From assembly GCF_963931675.1 (NCBI RefSeq), contig NZ_OZ007039.1, positions 211,501 through 275,500 of the forward strand: DNA of 64,000 nucleotides, written 5' to 3'. Below, piece after piece: positions 35,190 through 44,757 of this stretch. How positions within the stretch are numbered: the first letter of the stretch is position 1; every line of letters starts with the position of its first letter. The translations under genes were made by a program, and so were the position numbers. The notes under the pieces are model-generated. The model searched no databases. It was not told the origin of the DNA and saw nothing but the letters and a program-made list of their open reading frames with translations. The stretch comes from an uncultured Alistipes sp. GTDB lineage: Bacteria; Bacteroidota; Bacteroidia; Bacteroidales; Rikenellaceae.

Positions 35190-35264
35190 GCAACCCCTGC
35201 CGCAACATCCTGCACCCATGCAACCCCTGCCGCAGCGTCCCGCGGCCTCGCAACCCCTACAGGG
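35190..35264. repeat. Three 30-bp tandem repeats at the end of a lipoprotein gene
   Basis: GCAACCCCTGCCGCA begins at 35190 and 35220, and a shortened form (GCAACCCCTACAGG) at 35250, an exact 30-base period. The third unit contains the stop codon of the lipoprotein. In the minus-strand +1 frame the repeats encode a cysteine-rich chain with GRGC units, ending at 35124. Confidence 0.7.
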
Positions 35265-35808
35265 GCACCGCGCGGTCGAGTTTTTCAAACCAGGCGCGGT
35301 AGATCTCCGGATCGGTCGAGAGGCCCAGCTCCTCGGTCGTGAAGACCGAGGCCTCGCCCGAATACCATTGTCGTGAGACATAGACCGTCAACCGCACCTC
35401 GCTGGTGAGGTGTGCCGGCTGCACAAGGAAGCTCAGACGCCGGATCTCCCCGGCCATCGGCACGAGGGTCAGTTCTTCGGACGGCAGCACCTGCCGCGCC
35501 ACAACGAGCCCCGAGGCCCGGTCGGCACTCTCGATCAGACAGCCTTCGGAGAGCAGCACCCCGAGCAGCAGGTCGTAGCACTCTTCGGCGTCAACCGGCA
35601 TCCGGTGGCGGCAGAGGGTGTCCAGCTGCCGGGCATCGGGCATTCCTTCGGTGACCGACGTCCGCTTGCGGCTCTGCAGATAGACATTCGACGAGCAGCC
35701 CGCAAAGAGCATCGCGGCAACGACCGCCGTCATGCACACCGCCGTTATCCGGCAGACGCCCCGGGTGCTGGCCCCGGCCCTGTTTTTCGCGCTCCTTCTC
35801 TCTTCCAT
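35257..35808 (-). CDS. Lipoprotein of unknown function
   Basis: The 183-residue protein has an Arg/Lys-rich start and a lipobox (TAVVAAMLFAGC, Cys at about residue 38). A later ATG at 35733 (MTAVVAAMLFAGC) is an alternative start. The mature part has CYDLLLGVLLSEGCLIESAD and RLTVYVSRQWYSGEASVF, consistent with a small alpha/beta lipoprotein; no family is recognised. It lies 14 bases after cysS. Its stop falls in a 30-bp repeat cluster whose +1 frame is cysteine-rich, so a frameshift at the end cannot be excluded. Confidence 0.7.
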   Translation of the reverse strand: MEERRSAKNRAGASTRGVCRITAVCMTAVVAAMLFAGCSSNVYLQSRKRTSVTEGMPDARQLDTLCRHRMPVDAEECYDLLLGVLLSEGCLIESADRASGLVVARQVLPSEELTLVPMAGEIRRLSFLVQPAHLTSEVRLTVYVSRQWYSGEASVFTTEELGLSTDPEIYRAWFEKLDRAVPL

Positions 35809-35822
35809 CCTCCGTTTTTTGG

Positions 35823-37298
35823 CTATTCGAGTTCCCAGTCCGAGCCGTCCTTGCGGTCCTTGACACGGATTCCGGCGGCGGTCAGCCCGTCGCGGATGCG
35901 GTCCGAAGTAGCCCAGTCCTTCGCGGCCTTGGCGCCCTGACGGATGTCGAGCAGCATCTCCACGAGCGGCGTCACGTAGTCGCGTCCGGCAGCCGTTCCG
36001 GCGGCCTTTTCGTCGCGCAGGCCCAGGATGTCGAAGGCGTAGCGGTGCACGGTGGCTTTCAGCGCTTCGAGGTCTTCGGCCGTGATGGTCTCCTTTCCGT
36101 CGGAGAGCAGGTTGATCGTACGCACCCAGTCGAACAGCGCCGAGATGACCATCGGCGAGTTCAGGTCGTCGTCCATTGCCGTCCGGCAGCGCTCCTCCAG
36201 CTCCGCGGGCTGCACGGTCGATGCGGCCGCGGGCCTGATCTTGTCCAGCGTCTCGATACCCTTCATCAGGCGGTCGAGGCCCTTTTCGGCGGCCTGCAGC
36301 GCCTCGTTCGAGAAGTCGAGCGTCGAGCGGTAGTGGGCCTGCAGCACGAAGAAGCGGATCGTCATCGGCGAATAGGCCTGGGCCAGCAGGCGGTGGCTAC
36401 CCGTAAAGAGCTCTTCAAGGGTGATGAAGTTCCCGAGCGACTTGCCCATCTTCTGGCCGTTGATCGTGATCATGTTGTTGTGCACCCAGTAGCGTGCCGA
36501 GTCGTGCCCCAGCGCCGCGGTCGACTGAGCGATCTCGCACTCATGGTGCGGGAACATGAGGTCCATGCCTCCGCCGTGGATGTCGAAACGCTCCCCGAGG
36601 TAGCGCGTCGACATGGCCGAGCACTCCATGTGCCAGCCGGGGAAGCCGTCGCTCCAGGGCGAGGGCCACCGCATGATGTGCTCCGGCGAGGCCTTCTTCC
36701 ACAACGCGAAGTCATACGAATGGCGCTTGTCGGACTGTCCGTCCAGTTCGCGCGTGTTGGTCACGATGTCGTCGAGGTTGCGGCCCGACAGACGTCCGTA
36801 GTTGTATTTTTCGTTGTACTTCTCGACGTCGAAGTAGACCGAGCCGTTCGACTCGTAGGCGAATCCCGCGTCGAGAATCCGCTTCACGAAGGCGATCTGC
36901 TCGATGATGTGTCCCGAGGCGCAGGGTTCGATCGAGGGCGACTCGACGTTCAGCGCATCCATCGCGCGGTGGTAGCGCTCCGTATAGTAGTGGGCCACCT
37001 CCATGGGTTCCAGCTGTTCGAGGCGGGCCTTCTTGGCGATCTTGTCCTCGCCCTCGTCGGCATCGTGTTCGAGGTGCCCCACGTCGGTGACGTTGCGCAC
37101 GTAACGGACCTTGTACCCCGAAGCCTTGAGGTAGCGGAACAGCAGGTCGAAGGTTACGGCCGGACGGGCATGGCCCAGATGCGGGTCCCCGTAGACCGTC
37201 GGTCCGCAGACGTACATCCCGACCCGTCCCTCGACGAGCGGCTCGAACTCCTCCTTGCGGCGGGTGAGCGTATTGTAAATCACAAGTTTGGATTCCAT
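35823..37298 (-). CDS. cysS: Cysteinyl-tRNA synthetase
   Basis: The 491-residue protein has [20 protein letters not shown] (HIGH-type motif HLGH, about residue 30), zinc ligands in WHMECSAMS (about 230) with HHECE (about 255), and the KMSKS loop in the form KMGKSLGNF (about 290). It charges tRNA-Cys. KMGKS rather than KMSKS is a tolerated variant. An SD-like GGAGG lies about 8 bases before the ATG, unusual among these genes. Confidence 0.95.
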   Translation of the reverse strand: MESKLVIYNTLTRRKEEFEPLVEGRVGMYVCGPTVYGDPHLGHARPAVTFDLLFRYLKASGYKVRYVRNVTDVGHLEHDADEGEDKIAKKARLEQLEPMEVAHYYTERYHRAMDALNVESPSIEPCASGHIIEQIAFVKRILDAGFAYESNGSVYFDVEKYNEKYNYGRLSGRNLDDIVTNTRELDGQSDKRHSYDFALWKKASPEHIMRWPSPWSDGFPGWHMECSAMSTRYLGERFDIHGGGMDLMFPHHECEIAQSTAALGHDSARYWVHNNMITINGQKMGKSLGNFITLEELFTGSHRLLAQAYSPMTIRFFVLQAHYRSTLDFSNEALQAAEKGLDRLMKGIETLDKIRPAAASTVQPAELEERCRTAMDDDLNSPMVISALFDWVRTINLLSDGKETITAEDLEALKATVHRYAFDILGLRDEKAAGTAAGRDYVTPLVEMLLDIRQGAKAAKDWATSDRIRDGLTAAGIRVKDRKDGSDWELE

Positions 37299-37330
37299 AA
37301 TTTCCTCCGTTTATCGTCGTTTTGAACGGG

Positions 37331-37338
37331 TAAAGATA
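37331..37338 (-). promoter_or_regulatory. -7 box for cysS
   Basis: The minus strand reads TATCTTTA, one base from consensus. The same variant precedes rarA (53593) and the RicT-like gene (59526). Confidence 0.4.
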
Positions 37339-37370
37339 CGAATTTTATGCGTTATCCCGAAAAATTATCG

Positions 37371-37378
37371 TACCTTTG
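37371..37378 (+). promoter_or_regulatory. -7 box for the DEAD-box helicase, very short leader
   Basis: TACCTTTG ends 9 bases before the ATG at 37388. The expected start of transcription (about 37383-37385) leaves a leader of only a few bases. Confidence 0.55.
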
Positions 37379-37387
37379 CCCTGATTT

Positions 37388-39496
37388 ATGATAAATTTTC
37401 AGGATTTAGGACTCTCCGCGCCGCTGTTGCGCGCCATCGAAGAGAAGGGTTACGAAAACCCCACCCCCATTCAGGAACAAGCCATTCCGCCCGTACTCCG
37501 GGGCCGCGACCTGCAGGGCTGCGCCCAAACCGGTACGGGCAAGACCGCAGCCTTCACGCTGCCGATCCTCCAGCTGCTCGCCGCAGAGCCGCCCGTGCGG
37601 GGCCGGCGCGAGATCCGGGCGCTGGTCCTCACGCCGACGCGCGAACTGGCCATCCAGATCGACGAGTGCTGCCGCGACTACGCCCGCTATATGCCGATCC
37701 GCCACTGCGTGATCTTCGGAGGCGTGAACCAGCGCCCGCAGGTCGAGGCGCTCCAGCAGGGCGTCGACCTGCTCGTCGCCACGCCCGGACGCCTGCTCGA
37801 CCTCATCGGCCAGGGCTACATCTCGCTCACGCACCTGCGCTTTTTCGTCCTCGACGAGGCCGACCGGATGCTCGACATGGGCTTCATCCACGACATCCGG
37901 CGCATCCTCCCGCTGCTGCCCGAACGGCGGCAGACGCTCTTCTTCTCGGCCACGATGCCCGCGGAGATCGCCGCACTGGCGGCCCGGATCCTCCACGACC
38001 CGGAGCTGGTGTCCGTGACGCCCCCGGCATCGGTCGTCGAAACCATTGCCCAGCGGGTGCACTTCGCCGAGAAGAGCGAGAAAAGCGCCCTGCTGATCGA
38101 CCTGCTCCGCCATTCGGAGGCGCGTCAGGTGCTGGTCTTCACCCGCACGAAACACGGCGCCGACCGGCTCGCCCGCATCCTCAACAAAACCGGGATCGAG
38201 GCGGCGGCCCTCCACGGCAACAAGTCGCAGAACGCCCGCGTGAGGGCGATGAACGATTTCAAGTCGGGGGCGTGCCGCGTACTGATCGCCACGGACATCG
38301 CGGCCCGCGGCATCGATATTGACCAGCTGCCGTTAGTGATCAACTACGAGCTTCCGGAGGTGGCCGAGACCTACGTCCACCGCATCGGCCGCACGGGACG
38401 CGCCGGACGTGACGGTGCGGCGTGGTCGTTCTGCTCGGAGGCCGAGTTGGAGTACCTGCTCGACATCCAGCGGCTGACGGGTTTGACGATTCCCGTCGAG
38501 GGGGAGGTTCCGGAGTATGCCGCCCGGGCGCTGGCCGAAGCCGAGCGGAAGCAGGCCGCAAAAGCGGGTCGGCGATCCGCCCCGCACTCTGCGCCGAAAG
38601 CGGCCCCAGCCCCGAAGAGGAAAGAGAAGGAGGCACGCCCCGCCGCAAAACCTGCCGGGGCCCCCGCAATCTCTCCACAGGCAGAGGCCCAGGAAAAGGC
38701 CGAAAAGGAGGAACCGGGGGAAAAGACGGGGAAGACCCCCCAACCGCAACCTTCCGAGCATCTCGAAAAGCCCGAAAAGAGGGAATCTTCCGAAATTTCC
38801 ACAGCGGAAAACGCTCCGAAAAAGCGCCGCCGGAGGCGTCACCGCGGACAAGAGGCGGAGAACGGAGCGGGACACGGGCCGGAGGAAGCCGGTGCCGAAA
38901 GGGCCGAACCTGCAGCGATGGAATCGTCCGCCGCAACGGCCGAAACCTCCGGGACGAAACCCGCAGCCGGAGTTTCGCGGCCTTCGCACGCTGCGACCAA
39001 ACCTGCCGAACCCACCGGATCGAGATCCGGGGCCGCACCGGAAGCCGCGGCCGGATCACAGCCCGCATCCGCCACCTCCGCCGCATCCACCCCGGAATCC
39101 GGCGACAACCCCCGGAAGAGACGTCGGAAAAAGAGTGCGCCGACGGCAGATTCCACCGTCGGGAGCGCCCCGGCATCCCCCGCCGCCGAAAAGGCCCCGA
39201 AAACGGCCGCGCGACAGAAACCGGCAGAATCGGCCCCGGAAAAACAACCGTCGGCACGCCCCGGGACCAAACGCAACACGCCGAATCCGTCGGTACGCCC
39301 CGAAAAAGCCCGGACACGCAGCACGCCCCGCCCCAACGAGGAGGAGGAAGAGCCGAAAACCGGGATCGAACGCGCCCGGGAACGGCAGATGCCCGACCAT
39401 GAAAACGAACAAATGGAGGCACAAAAACGCAATCCACACACGAACGATTGGAAAAACCGCGTTAAATCATTACTTTTGCGATCATTCCGGAAATAG
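37388..39496 (+). CDS. DEAD-box RNA helicase (RhlE-like) with a long disordered tail
   Basis: The 702-residue protein has a canonical core in residues 1-370: Q motif [30 protein letters not shown] (I), PTREL (Ia), [13 protein letters not shown] (II), SAT (III), and [13 protein letters not shown] (VI). It unwinds RNA in ribosome assembly or decay. Residues about 375-690 are low-complexity Ala/Pro/Lys/Glu/Ser sequence with basic clusters such as KKRRRRRH and RKRRRKK, about as long as the core. Such tails bind RNA or promote condensates. The promoter of the next gene lies in its last codons. Confidence 0.92.
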   Translation: MINFQDLGLSAPLLRAIEEKGYENPTPIQEQAIPPVLRGRDLQGCAQTGTGKTAAFTLPILQLLAAEPPVRGRREIRALVLTPTRELAIQIDECCRDYARYMPIRHCVIFGGVNQRPQVEALQQGVDLLVATPGRLLDLIGQGYISLTHLRFFVLDEADRMLDMGFIHDIRRILPLLPERRQTLFFSATMPAEIAALAARILHDPELVSVTPPASVVETIAQRVHFAEKSEKSALLIDLLRHSEARQVLVFTRTKHGADRLARILNKTGIEAAALHGNKSQNARVRAMNDFKSGACRVLIATDIAARGIDIDQLPLVINYELPEVAETYVHRIGRTGRAGRDGAAWSFCSEAELEYLLDIQRLTGLTIPVEGEVPEYAARALAEAERKQAAKAGRRSAPHSAPKAAPAPKRKEKEARPAAKPAGAPAISPQAEAQEKAEKEEPGEKTGKTPQPQPSEHLEKPEKRESSEISTAENAPKKRRRRRHRGQEAENGAGHGPEEAGAERAEPAAMESSAATAETSGTKPAAGVSRPSHAATKPAEPTGSRSGAAPEAAAGSQPASATSAASTPESGDNPRKRRRKKSAPTADSTVGSAPASPAAEKAPKTAARQKPAESAPEKQPSARPGTKRNTPNPSVRPEKARTRSTPRPNEEEEEPKTGIERARERQMPDHENEQMEAQKRNPHTNDWKNRVKSLLLRSFRK
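39448..39478 (+). promoter_or_regulatory. Promoter of the DUF2723 gene
   Basis: TTG (39448-39450), 20 bases, then TACTTTTG (39471-39478) match the consensus. It overlaps the helicase 3-prime end and gives a leader of about 100 bases that contains a G9 run. Confidence 0.65.
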
Positions 39497-39498
39497 AC

Positions 39499-39507
39499 GG
39501 GGGGGGG
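39499..39507. other. Run of nine G in a 5-prime leader
   Basis: G9 starts 3 bases after the helicase stop codon and lies in the leader of the DUF2723 gene, between its promoter and its ATG. Confidence 0.6.
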
Positions 39508-39582
39508 TGAGCGGAAAAGAGCCCGCACGGTTCCCGACCCGTCCCTTCCCGAAACAGTAATAGTATTTAGGAACAGAACGAC

Positions 39583-42500
39583 ATGCATCTTTTCAAACGC
39601 TGGAACAACCTCGTCGGATGGGGCGTCTTCGCCATTGCGGCCGTCGTCTACCTGATGACCATGGAACCCGTGTCGAGTCTCTGGGACTGCTCGGAGTTCA
39701 TCGCCACCTCCTACAAACTCGAAGTCGGACACCCGCCCGGAGCCCCGCTCTTCATGATGCTGGCCCGCCTGGCCACGCTCTTCGCCTTCGGGAACCCCGA
39801 CTACGTGGGCATGGCCGTCAACGCCATGAACTCCCTGGCCAGCGCCTTCTGCATCCTCTTCCTCTTCTGGACGATCACCCACCTGGCCCGCCGCCTCGCC
39901 ACACGCAACGGCGCCGAACTCACCACCCCGGGGATCGTCGCCATCCTCGGCGCCGGGGCCGTCGGAGCCCTGGCCTACACCTTCACCGACACCTTCTGGT
40001 TCTCGGCCATCGAAGGCGAGGTCTACGCCCTCTCGTCGATGTTCACGGCGCTGGTCGTCTGGCTCATGCTCAAGTGGGAGGAGCAGGCCGACCAGCCCCA
40101 CGCCTCGCGCTGGATCGTACTGATCGCCTACCTCATGGGACTCTCCATCGGCGTGCATATCCTCAACCTGCTGTGTATCCCCGCGCTGGTCTTCATCTAC
40201 TACTTCCGCAAGAGTGACCGCGTCACCTGGAAGGGCATCGTCGGAACCACGCTCCTCGCCGGAGCGCTGATCGTCTTCCTGAACAACATCATCATCCCCT
40301 ACACCGTCTGGTTCGGGGCCCAGGTCGACACGCTCTTCGTCAATACCTTCGGGCTGCCCGTCAACTCCGGAATGGCGGTCTTCGCCCTGGCGCTGATCCT
40401 CGGTCTGGGCTGGGCCGCGTGGAAAGCCCACCAAAAGGGCCGCGTGGTGCTGAACCTCTTCCTGGTCTCGACCACGATGGTGCTCGTCGGCTTCTCGTCC
40501 TACGCCTCGATGACCATCCGCGCCGCGGTCAACCCGCCGATGAACTCCAACAACCCGAACAACCCCCACGCCCTGCTGTCGGTGCTCAACCGCGACCAGT
40601 ACGGCAGCCGCCCGCTCGTCTACGGCGCCCAGTACTCGGCTCCGCCCGAGGGCGTCGAGGAGAAACACGTCTGGTACCTCGACGAGGACGGCAAGTACAA
40701 ACGGACCTCCGTACTGACGGGTTACACCCACGCCCCGGAGTTCATGACCCTCTTCCCGCGGATGTGGAACTACGCCAAGGGCGAGAAGGAGTACAAGCAG
40801 TGGGCCGCCTACCGCACGAAAACCGAGACGCTGCGTGACGAAAACGGCGAGATCCAACGCGACGCCCAGGGCCGCCCGCAGCGCGGCGAGGTGCTCGACT
40901 ACGGCCGCAAGCACGTCTATACAGACCCCTACGGCGATACGCGGACCATCGTGGAGCCGACCTTCGGCGAAAACCTCCACTTCTTCTTCAACTACCAGCT
41001 CTCGTACATGTACTGGCGCTATTTCCTGTGGAATTTCGTCGGACGCCAGAGCGACATCCAGCCCTCGCGCACGACCATCACCGACGGAAACTGGCTCTCG
41101 GGAATCGACTGGATCGACGAGATGTACCTCGGACCGCAGGACAACCTGCCGCGCGAAATCGCCGAAAACAAGGGCCGCAACACCTACTATTTCCTGCCCT
41201 TCCTGCTGGGGCTGATCGGTCTGATCTACCAGTTGAACCGCGATCCGCGCAACTTCTCGATCGTCATGTGGCTCTTTATCATGATGGGCGTGGCGCTGGT
41301 CTTCTACTTCAACACCTCGCCCGGCGAACCCCGTGAACGCGACTACGTATATGCCGGATCGTTCTACGCCTTCTCGATCTGGATCGGATTTGGGGTGCTG
41401 GCCCTGCGCGACCTCTTCGAGAAGTGCACCAAACGCCGCAGCGCAGTCCCGGCAGCGGCCGCCATACTCGTGTCGCTGAGTGTCCCGGGAATCCTCGCGG
41501 CCCAAAACTGGGACGACCACGACCGTTCGCGCCGCACCATGGCCCGCGACATCGGCTGGAACTACCTCCAGTCGACACTGCCCAACTCGATCATCCTCAA
41601 CTACGGAGACAACGACACCTTCCCGCTGTGGAACAACCAGGAGGTCTACGGCGTGCGGCCCGACGTGCGGATCATGAACACGTCGTACCTCGGGGGCGAA
41701 TGGTACATCGACGAGATGAAGACCCGGGCCAACGAGGCGGCCGGCGTACCCTTCTCGCTGCCCAAGCACAAGTATACCTACAACAACGACATGATCTACG
41801 TCACGAACAGCATCGACCGTGCGGTGGATATCCGCGAGGTGATCGACTTTGTGCGCAGCGACGACCCCCGGAGCCAGATCAAGCTCTCGGACGGTACCAT
41901 GGCCGACTACATCCCCACGAAGCGCATCGCCCTGCCCGTGAACAGGGAGAATGCCATCGCCTCGGGGATCGTGGCCGAGAAGGACCGCGACAAGATGGTC
42001 GATACGGTGTATATCAACATCAAGCGCAATTCGCTGGACAAGAACCAGCTGATGATCCTCGACATGCTGGCCAACTTCGACTGGAAGCGTCCGATCTACC
42101 TCACGCAGGTCTACATCATGCAGGATCTCGGGCTGATGGACTACCTCCAGTTCGACGGCTATGCCTACCGTTTCGTGCCGATCCTCACGCCGGTGCAGAA
42201 CCCCTACGAGATCGGGCGCATCGACGCCGATTACGCCGCGCCACTGCTCAAGGAGACCTTCCGCTACGGAAACCTCAACGATCCACGGGTTTACGTCGAT
42301 TACTTCATCCAGTACAACCTCTCGGCCTCGCACGCCCGCGACTCGTTCGCCCGGGTTGCCAAGGAGTTGCTGCGCGAGAACCGCGTCGACGAAGCCGTCG
42401 AACTGCTCGACCTCGGGCTCGAAAGACTCCCGACGTCGCAGATCCGCTTCACCGACTCGAACACCTATCCCTTCCTCGAAGCCTACTACGCCGCCTCGGC

Positions 42501-42807
42501 CATGGGCGCCGAAGGGGCTGCCGAAAAGGGCGACGCCCTGTTGCGGGAATATGCCCACACGCTGATCGAGTACATCGAATACTACCTGCGTTTCGACGGC
42601 GCCCAGGGCGACATGGTTTCGGATCTGATCGACGAAAAGCTCGACCAGCTGGGCGATGTCTACTACCTGGCCAGCTATGCCGGGCGCCGCGACGTGGTGG
42701 CCGAGCTGAACGACTACTACCGGACACTGGGTGTCTCCGAAGAGAACCTCATCGACGTGGGCGATACCCCGACGGCCGATTCGGTCGGGTTGCAGGCGGC
42801 GGAATAA
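39583..42807 (+). CDS. DUF2723 membrane glycosyltransferase (GT117-type)
   Basis: The 1074-residue protein opens with MHLFKRWNNLVGWGVFAIAA and the family motif EPVSSLWDCSEFIATSYKLE (about residue 29), followed by GHPPGAPLF and about 12 membrane segments up to residue 640. A large soluble C-terminal domain follows (NYGDNDTFPLWNNQEVYG about 683, TPR-like helices after 900). DUF2723 proteins are polyprenyl-phosphate-sugar-dependent transferases of the PMT/OST clan, so it may glycosylate exported proteins or lipids. Acidic residues in DCSEF are the likely catalytic ones. A stand-alone gene with its own promoter and terminator. Confidence 0.85.
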   Translation: MHLFKRWNNLVGWGVFAIAAVVYLMTMEPVSSLWDCSEFIATSYKLEVGHPPGAPLFMMLARLATLFAFGNPDYVGMAVNAMNSLASAFCILFLFWTITHLARRLATRNGAELTTPGIVAILGAGAVGALAYTFTDTFWFSAIEGEVYALSSMFTALVVWLMLKWEEQADQPHASRWIVLIAYLMGLSIGVHILNLLCIPALVFIYYFRKSDRVTWKGIVGTTLLAGALIVFLNNIIIPYTVWFGAQVDTLFVNTFGLPVNSGMAVFALALILGLGWAAWKAHQKGRVVLNLFLVSTTMVLVGFSSYASMTIRAAVNPPMNSNNPNNPHALLSVLNRDQYGSRPLVYGAQYSAPPEGVEEKHVWYLDEDGKYKRTSVLTGYTHAPEFMTLFPRMWNYAKGEKEYKQWAAYRTKTETLRDENGEIQRDAQGRPQRGEVLDYGRKHVYTDPYGDTRTIVEPTFGENLHFFFNYQLSYMYWRYFLWNFVGRQSDIQPSRTTITDGNWLSGIDWIDEMYLGPQDNLPREIAENKGRNTYYFLPFLLGLIGLIYQLNRDPRNFSIVMWLFIMMGVALVFYFNTSPGEPRERDYVYAGSFYAFSIWIGFGVLALRDLFEKCTKRRSAVPAAAAILVSLSVPGILAAQNWDDHDRSRRTMARDIGWNYLQSTLPNSIILNYGDNDTFPLWNNQEVYGVRPDVRIMNTSYLGGEWYIDEMKTRANEAAGVPFSLPKHKYTYNNDMIYVTNSIDRAVDIREVIDFVRSDDPRSQIKLSDGTMADYIPTKRIALPVNRENAIASGIVAEKDRDKMVDTVYINIKRNSLDKNQLMILDMLANFDWKRPIYLTQVYIMQDLGLMDYLQFDGYAYRFVPILTPVQNPYEIGRIDADYAAPLLKETFRYGNLNDPRVYVDYFIQYNLSASHARDSFARVAKELLRENRVDEAVELLDLGLERLPTSQIRFTDSNTYPFLEAYYAASAMGAEGAAEKGDALLREYAHTLIEYIEYYLRFDGAQGDMVSDLIDEKLDQLGDVYYLASYAGRRDVVAELNDYYRTLGVSEENLIDVGDTPTADSVGLQAAE

Positions 42808-42862
42808 CACGCCGCCGAAAGGCGGGAAAGCCCCCGGTCAGCCCGGATCAGCATCCTCCAAA

Positions 42863-42904
42863 GACAGGAAAACCGCTCCGATGATTCGGAGCGGTTTTCC
42901 TGTC
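42863..42904. terminator. Strong bidirectional terminator
   Basis: An 18-bp perfect stem (42863-42880 with 42887-42904) has a 6-base loop ATGATT. A and T tracts lie inside the outer stem, so it serves both DUF2723 and the convergent acyl-CoA ligase. Confidence 0.88.
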
Positions 42905-42980
42905 CTTATTGTCCCCGCAAAGAGCTTTTTGTCGGACCGGAAAATCCGGCCTGCCCGGCAGACCCGGGACTCAAGCCCCG

Positions 42981-44660
42981 TCACGACTTCTCTACCGCAG
43001 AGCCGCCCTTGGGGCTCTCCTTCGGTGTCGGCGTATTCTTGTTATTATAGAGGAAACGCTTGATCTTCTGCGTCGGGGTCTTCTCGAACTCCTCCTTCTC
43101 CTCCACCACTTCGGAGATCCGCGAGAAGCGGTTCACCTTCGCATTCACGAAATCCATGATCTCCTTCTTCAACTGCTCGGTCTTCGCCTCCCAGGCCTCC
43201 TTCTTCGTCGCCCACTCCTCGCGCCAGTCGTCGATCATCGACTCGATCTCGTCGCGGTTGAAGTGCACGAGCGCCACCAGACGCCCCTCCTGTTCCGTGA
43301 CGATCGAATCCGCAATGCAGACGTGCGAATTCAGCACGCTCTCGATGTCCTCCGGATAGATGTTCTCGCCCCCCGGGCCCACGATCATGTTCTTCAGACG
43401 CCCCTTGATGTAGAGCCAGCCGTCCTTGTCAAACTCCCCGAGGTCGCCCGTGCGGAACCATCCGTCCGCCGTAAAGACCTCGGCCGTCGCTTCGGGATTC
43501 TTGTAATAACCTTGCATCACGCTCGGAGTCAGAGCCACGATCTCGCCCTGCCGCGTTTCGGGGTTCACGTTTTCAAGCCGCAGCTGCACACCCGGGGCCT
43601 GCGGGCCCGTGGATCCGAGGCGCACCTGCGAAGGCGCCGCTCCGGCCAGCAGCGGGGCCGTCTCCGTCAATCCGTAACCGATGGCATAGGGGACCTTCGC
43701 CTCCAACAGGAAGCGCTCGGCCCCGCCGTCAAGTTTCGAACCGCCGATGCCCAGGAACCGCAGCCGGCGGCCGAAGAGTTTCATCAGCTTCTTGCCCGCC
43801 ACGCGGTGCAGGTAGCGGCGCAGGAACCCGATGCGGTAGAGCGCGCGCCAGAAACCGTTCGACTGGAACTTGGCCAGCACCTGGTGCCGGTAGATCTTCT
43901 CGATGACCAGCGGCACGATGAGCATCACCGTGGGACGCACGCTCCGCAGCGCCGGCATCAGCGCCGAAGCCGTGGGCGGACGGTCCAGGTAGACCACCCG
44001 CGCCCCCATCGAGAAGGGGTAGATCATGCCGATCGAGCACTCGTAGGTGTGCGACAGCGGCAGCACCGAAAGGAACGTATCCTCACCGTCGACCGGGAAG
44101 ATGGCCGCCGAGATTTCGATCTGTTTGCAGAGGGCCTCGTGGGTCAGCATCACCCCCTTGGGTTTGGAGGTCGTACCCGAGGTGTAGATGATCACGGCCA
44201 GGTCGCCGGGCTGCGGAATCCCCGTAGCACCCGCCTCGCGGACATGCTGCGCGATGACTCCGAGGTTTTTCGTGCGCACCACGACGTTCAGCCGGTCGAT
44301 GGTCCGCCGCGAGAGTTTCGTAAAGAGGCGGTCCGAAACGAGCAGCGCCTTGGCTTCCGAATGTTCGATGATCATGTCGAGCTCCTCGCCCGAGAAGTCC
44401 GGGAGAATCGGCACGGCAATCATCCCGGCCGACGTAATGGCCAGATAACAGACTCCCCAGTTGGGCATGTTGCTGCTCAGCAGGGCCACCTTGTCCCCGG
44501 GACGGAGCCCCGAGGTGGTCAGGATCTCCTGCACCCGGGCAATACGACGGCCCGCCTCGGCATAGGTCACATCCTCACCGTCGAACATCGAGTAGGCGAT
44601 TCGGGACGCGAACTTCTCCACGCTGTTGCGGACCAGTTCGTAGAATGTATTTATAGTCAT
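42981..44660 (-). CDS. Long-chain acyl-CoA ligase (AMP-binding, FadD/Faa type)
   Basis: The 559-residue protein has the phosphate-binding loop IIYTSGTTSKPKGVML (about residue 157), IGYGLTETAPLLAG (about 330), WFRTGDLGEFDKDGWLYIKG (about 410) and KGRLKNMIVGPGGENIYPED (about 427). It forms acyl-adenylate and then acyl-CoA. The C-terminus is rich in Lys/Glu and ends in an unstructured tail. It is shorter than eukaryotic-type long-chain ligases but lies in that group. It is a single gene divergent from queG. Confidence 0.9.
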   Translation of the reverse strand: MTINTFYELVRNSVEKFASRIAYSMFDGEDVTYAEAGRRIARVQEILTTSGLRPGDKVALLSSNMPNWGVCYLAITSAGMIAVPILPDFSGEELDMIIEHSEAKALLVSDRLFTKLSRRTIDRLNVVVRTKNLGVIAQHVREAGATGIPQPGDLAVIIYTSGTTSKPKGVMLTHEALCKQIEISAAIFPVDGEDTFLSVLPLSHTYECSIGMIYPFSMGARVVYLDRPPTASALMPALRSVRPTVMLIVPLVIEKIYRHQVLAKFQSNGFWRALYRIGFLRRYLHRVAGKKLMKLFGRRLRFLGIGGSKLDGGAERFLLEAKVPYAIGYGLTETAPLLAGAAPSQVRLGSTGPQAPGVQLRLENVNPETRQGEIVALTPSVMQGYYKNPEATAEVFTADGWFRTGDLGEFDKDGWLYIKGRLKNMIVGPGGENIYPEDIESVLNSHVCIADSIVTEQEGRLVALVHFNRDEIESMIDDWREEWATKKEAWEAKTEQLKKEIMDFVNAKVNRFSRISEVVEEKEEFEKTPTQKIKRFLYNNKNTPTPKESPKGGSAVEKS

Positions 44661-44734
44661 GACGTGTGTTCTTGTAATCCGTTATAATAACGCGATATCC
44701 GGTGCGAAATTACGAATTTCCGTCCAAAAAACAC

Positions 44735-44742
44735 TATTTTTG
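44735..44742 (+). promoter_or_regulatory. -7 box for queG
   Basis: TATTTTTG lies 15 bases before the ATG at 44758. A weaker minus-strand box (TAATTTCG, plus 44705-44712) could serve the divergent ligase. Confidence 0.5.
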
Positions 44743-44757
44743 ACATAAATTATCAAC

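Noticed and set aside
35190..35264. CRISPR-like repeat array
   Set aside because: The units are tandem with a 30-base period and no unique spacers, and there are no cas genes.
38839..42810. An open frame of 1323 codons on the minus strand opposite the DUF2723 gene
   Set aside because: The opposite strand has a well-supported membrane protein with promoter and terminator; the antisense frame is Val/Arg/Asp-rich and without motifs.
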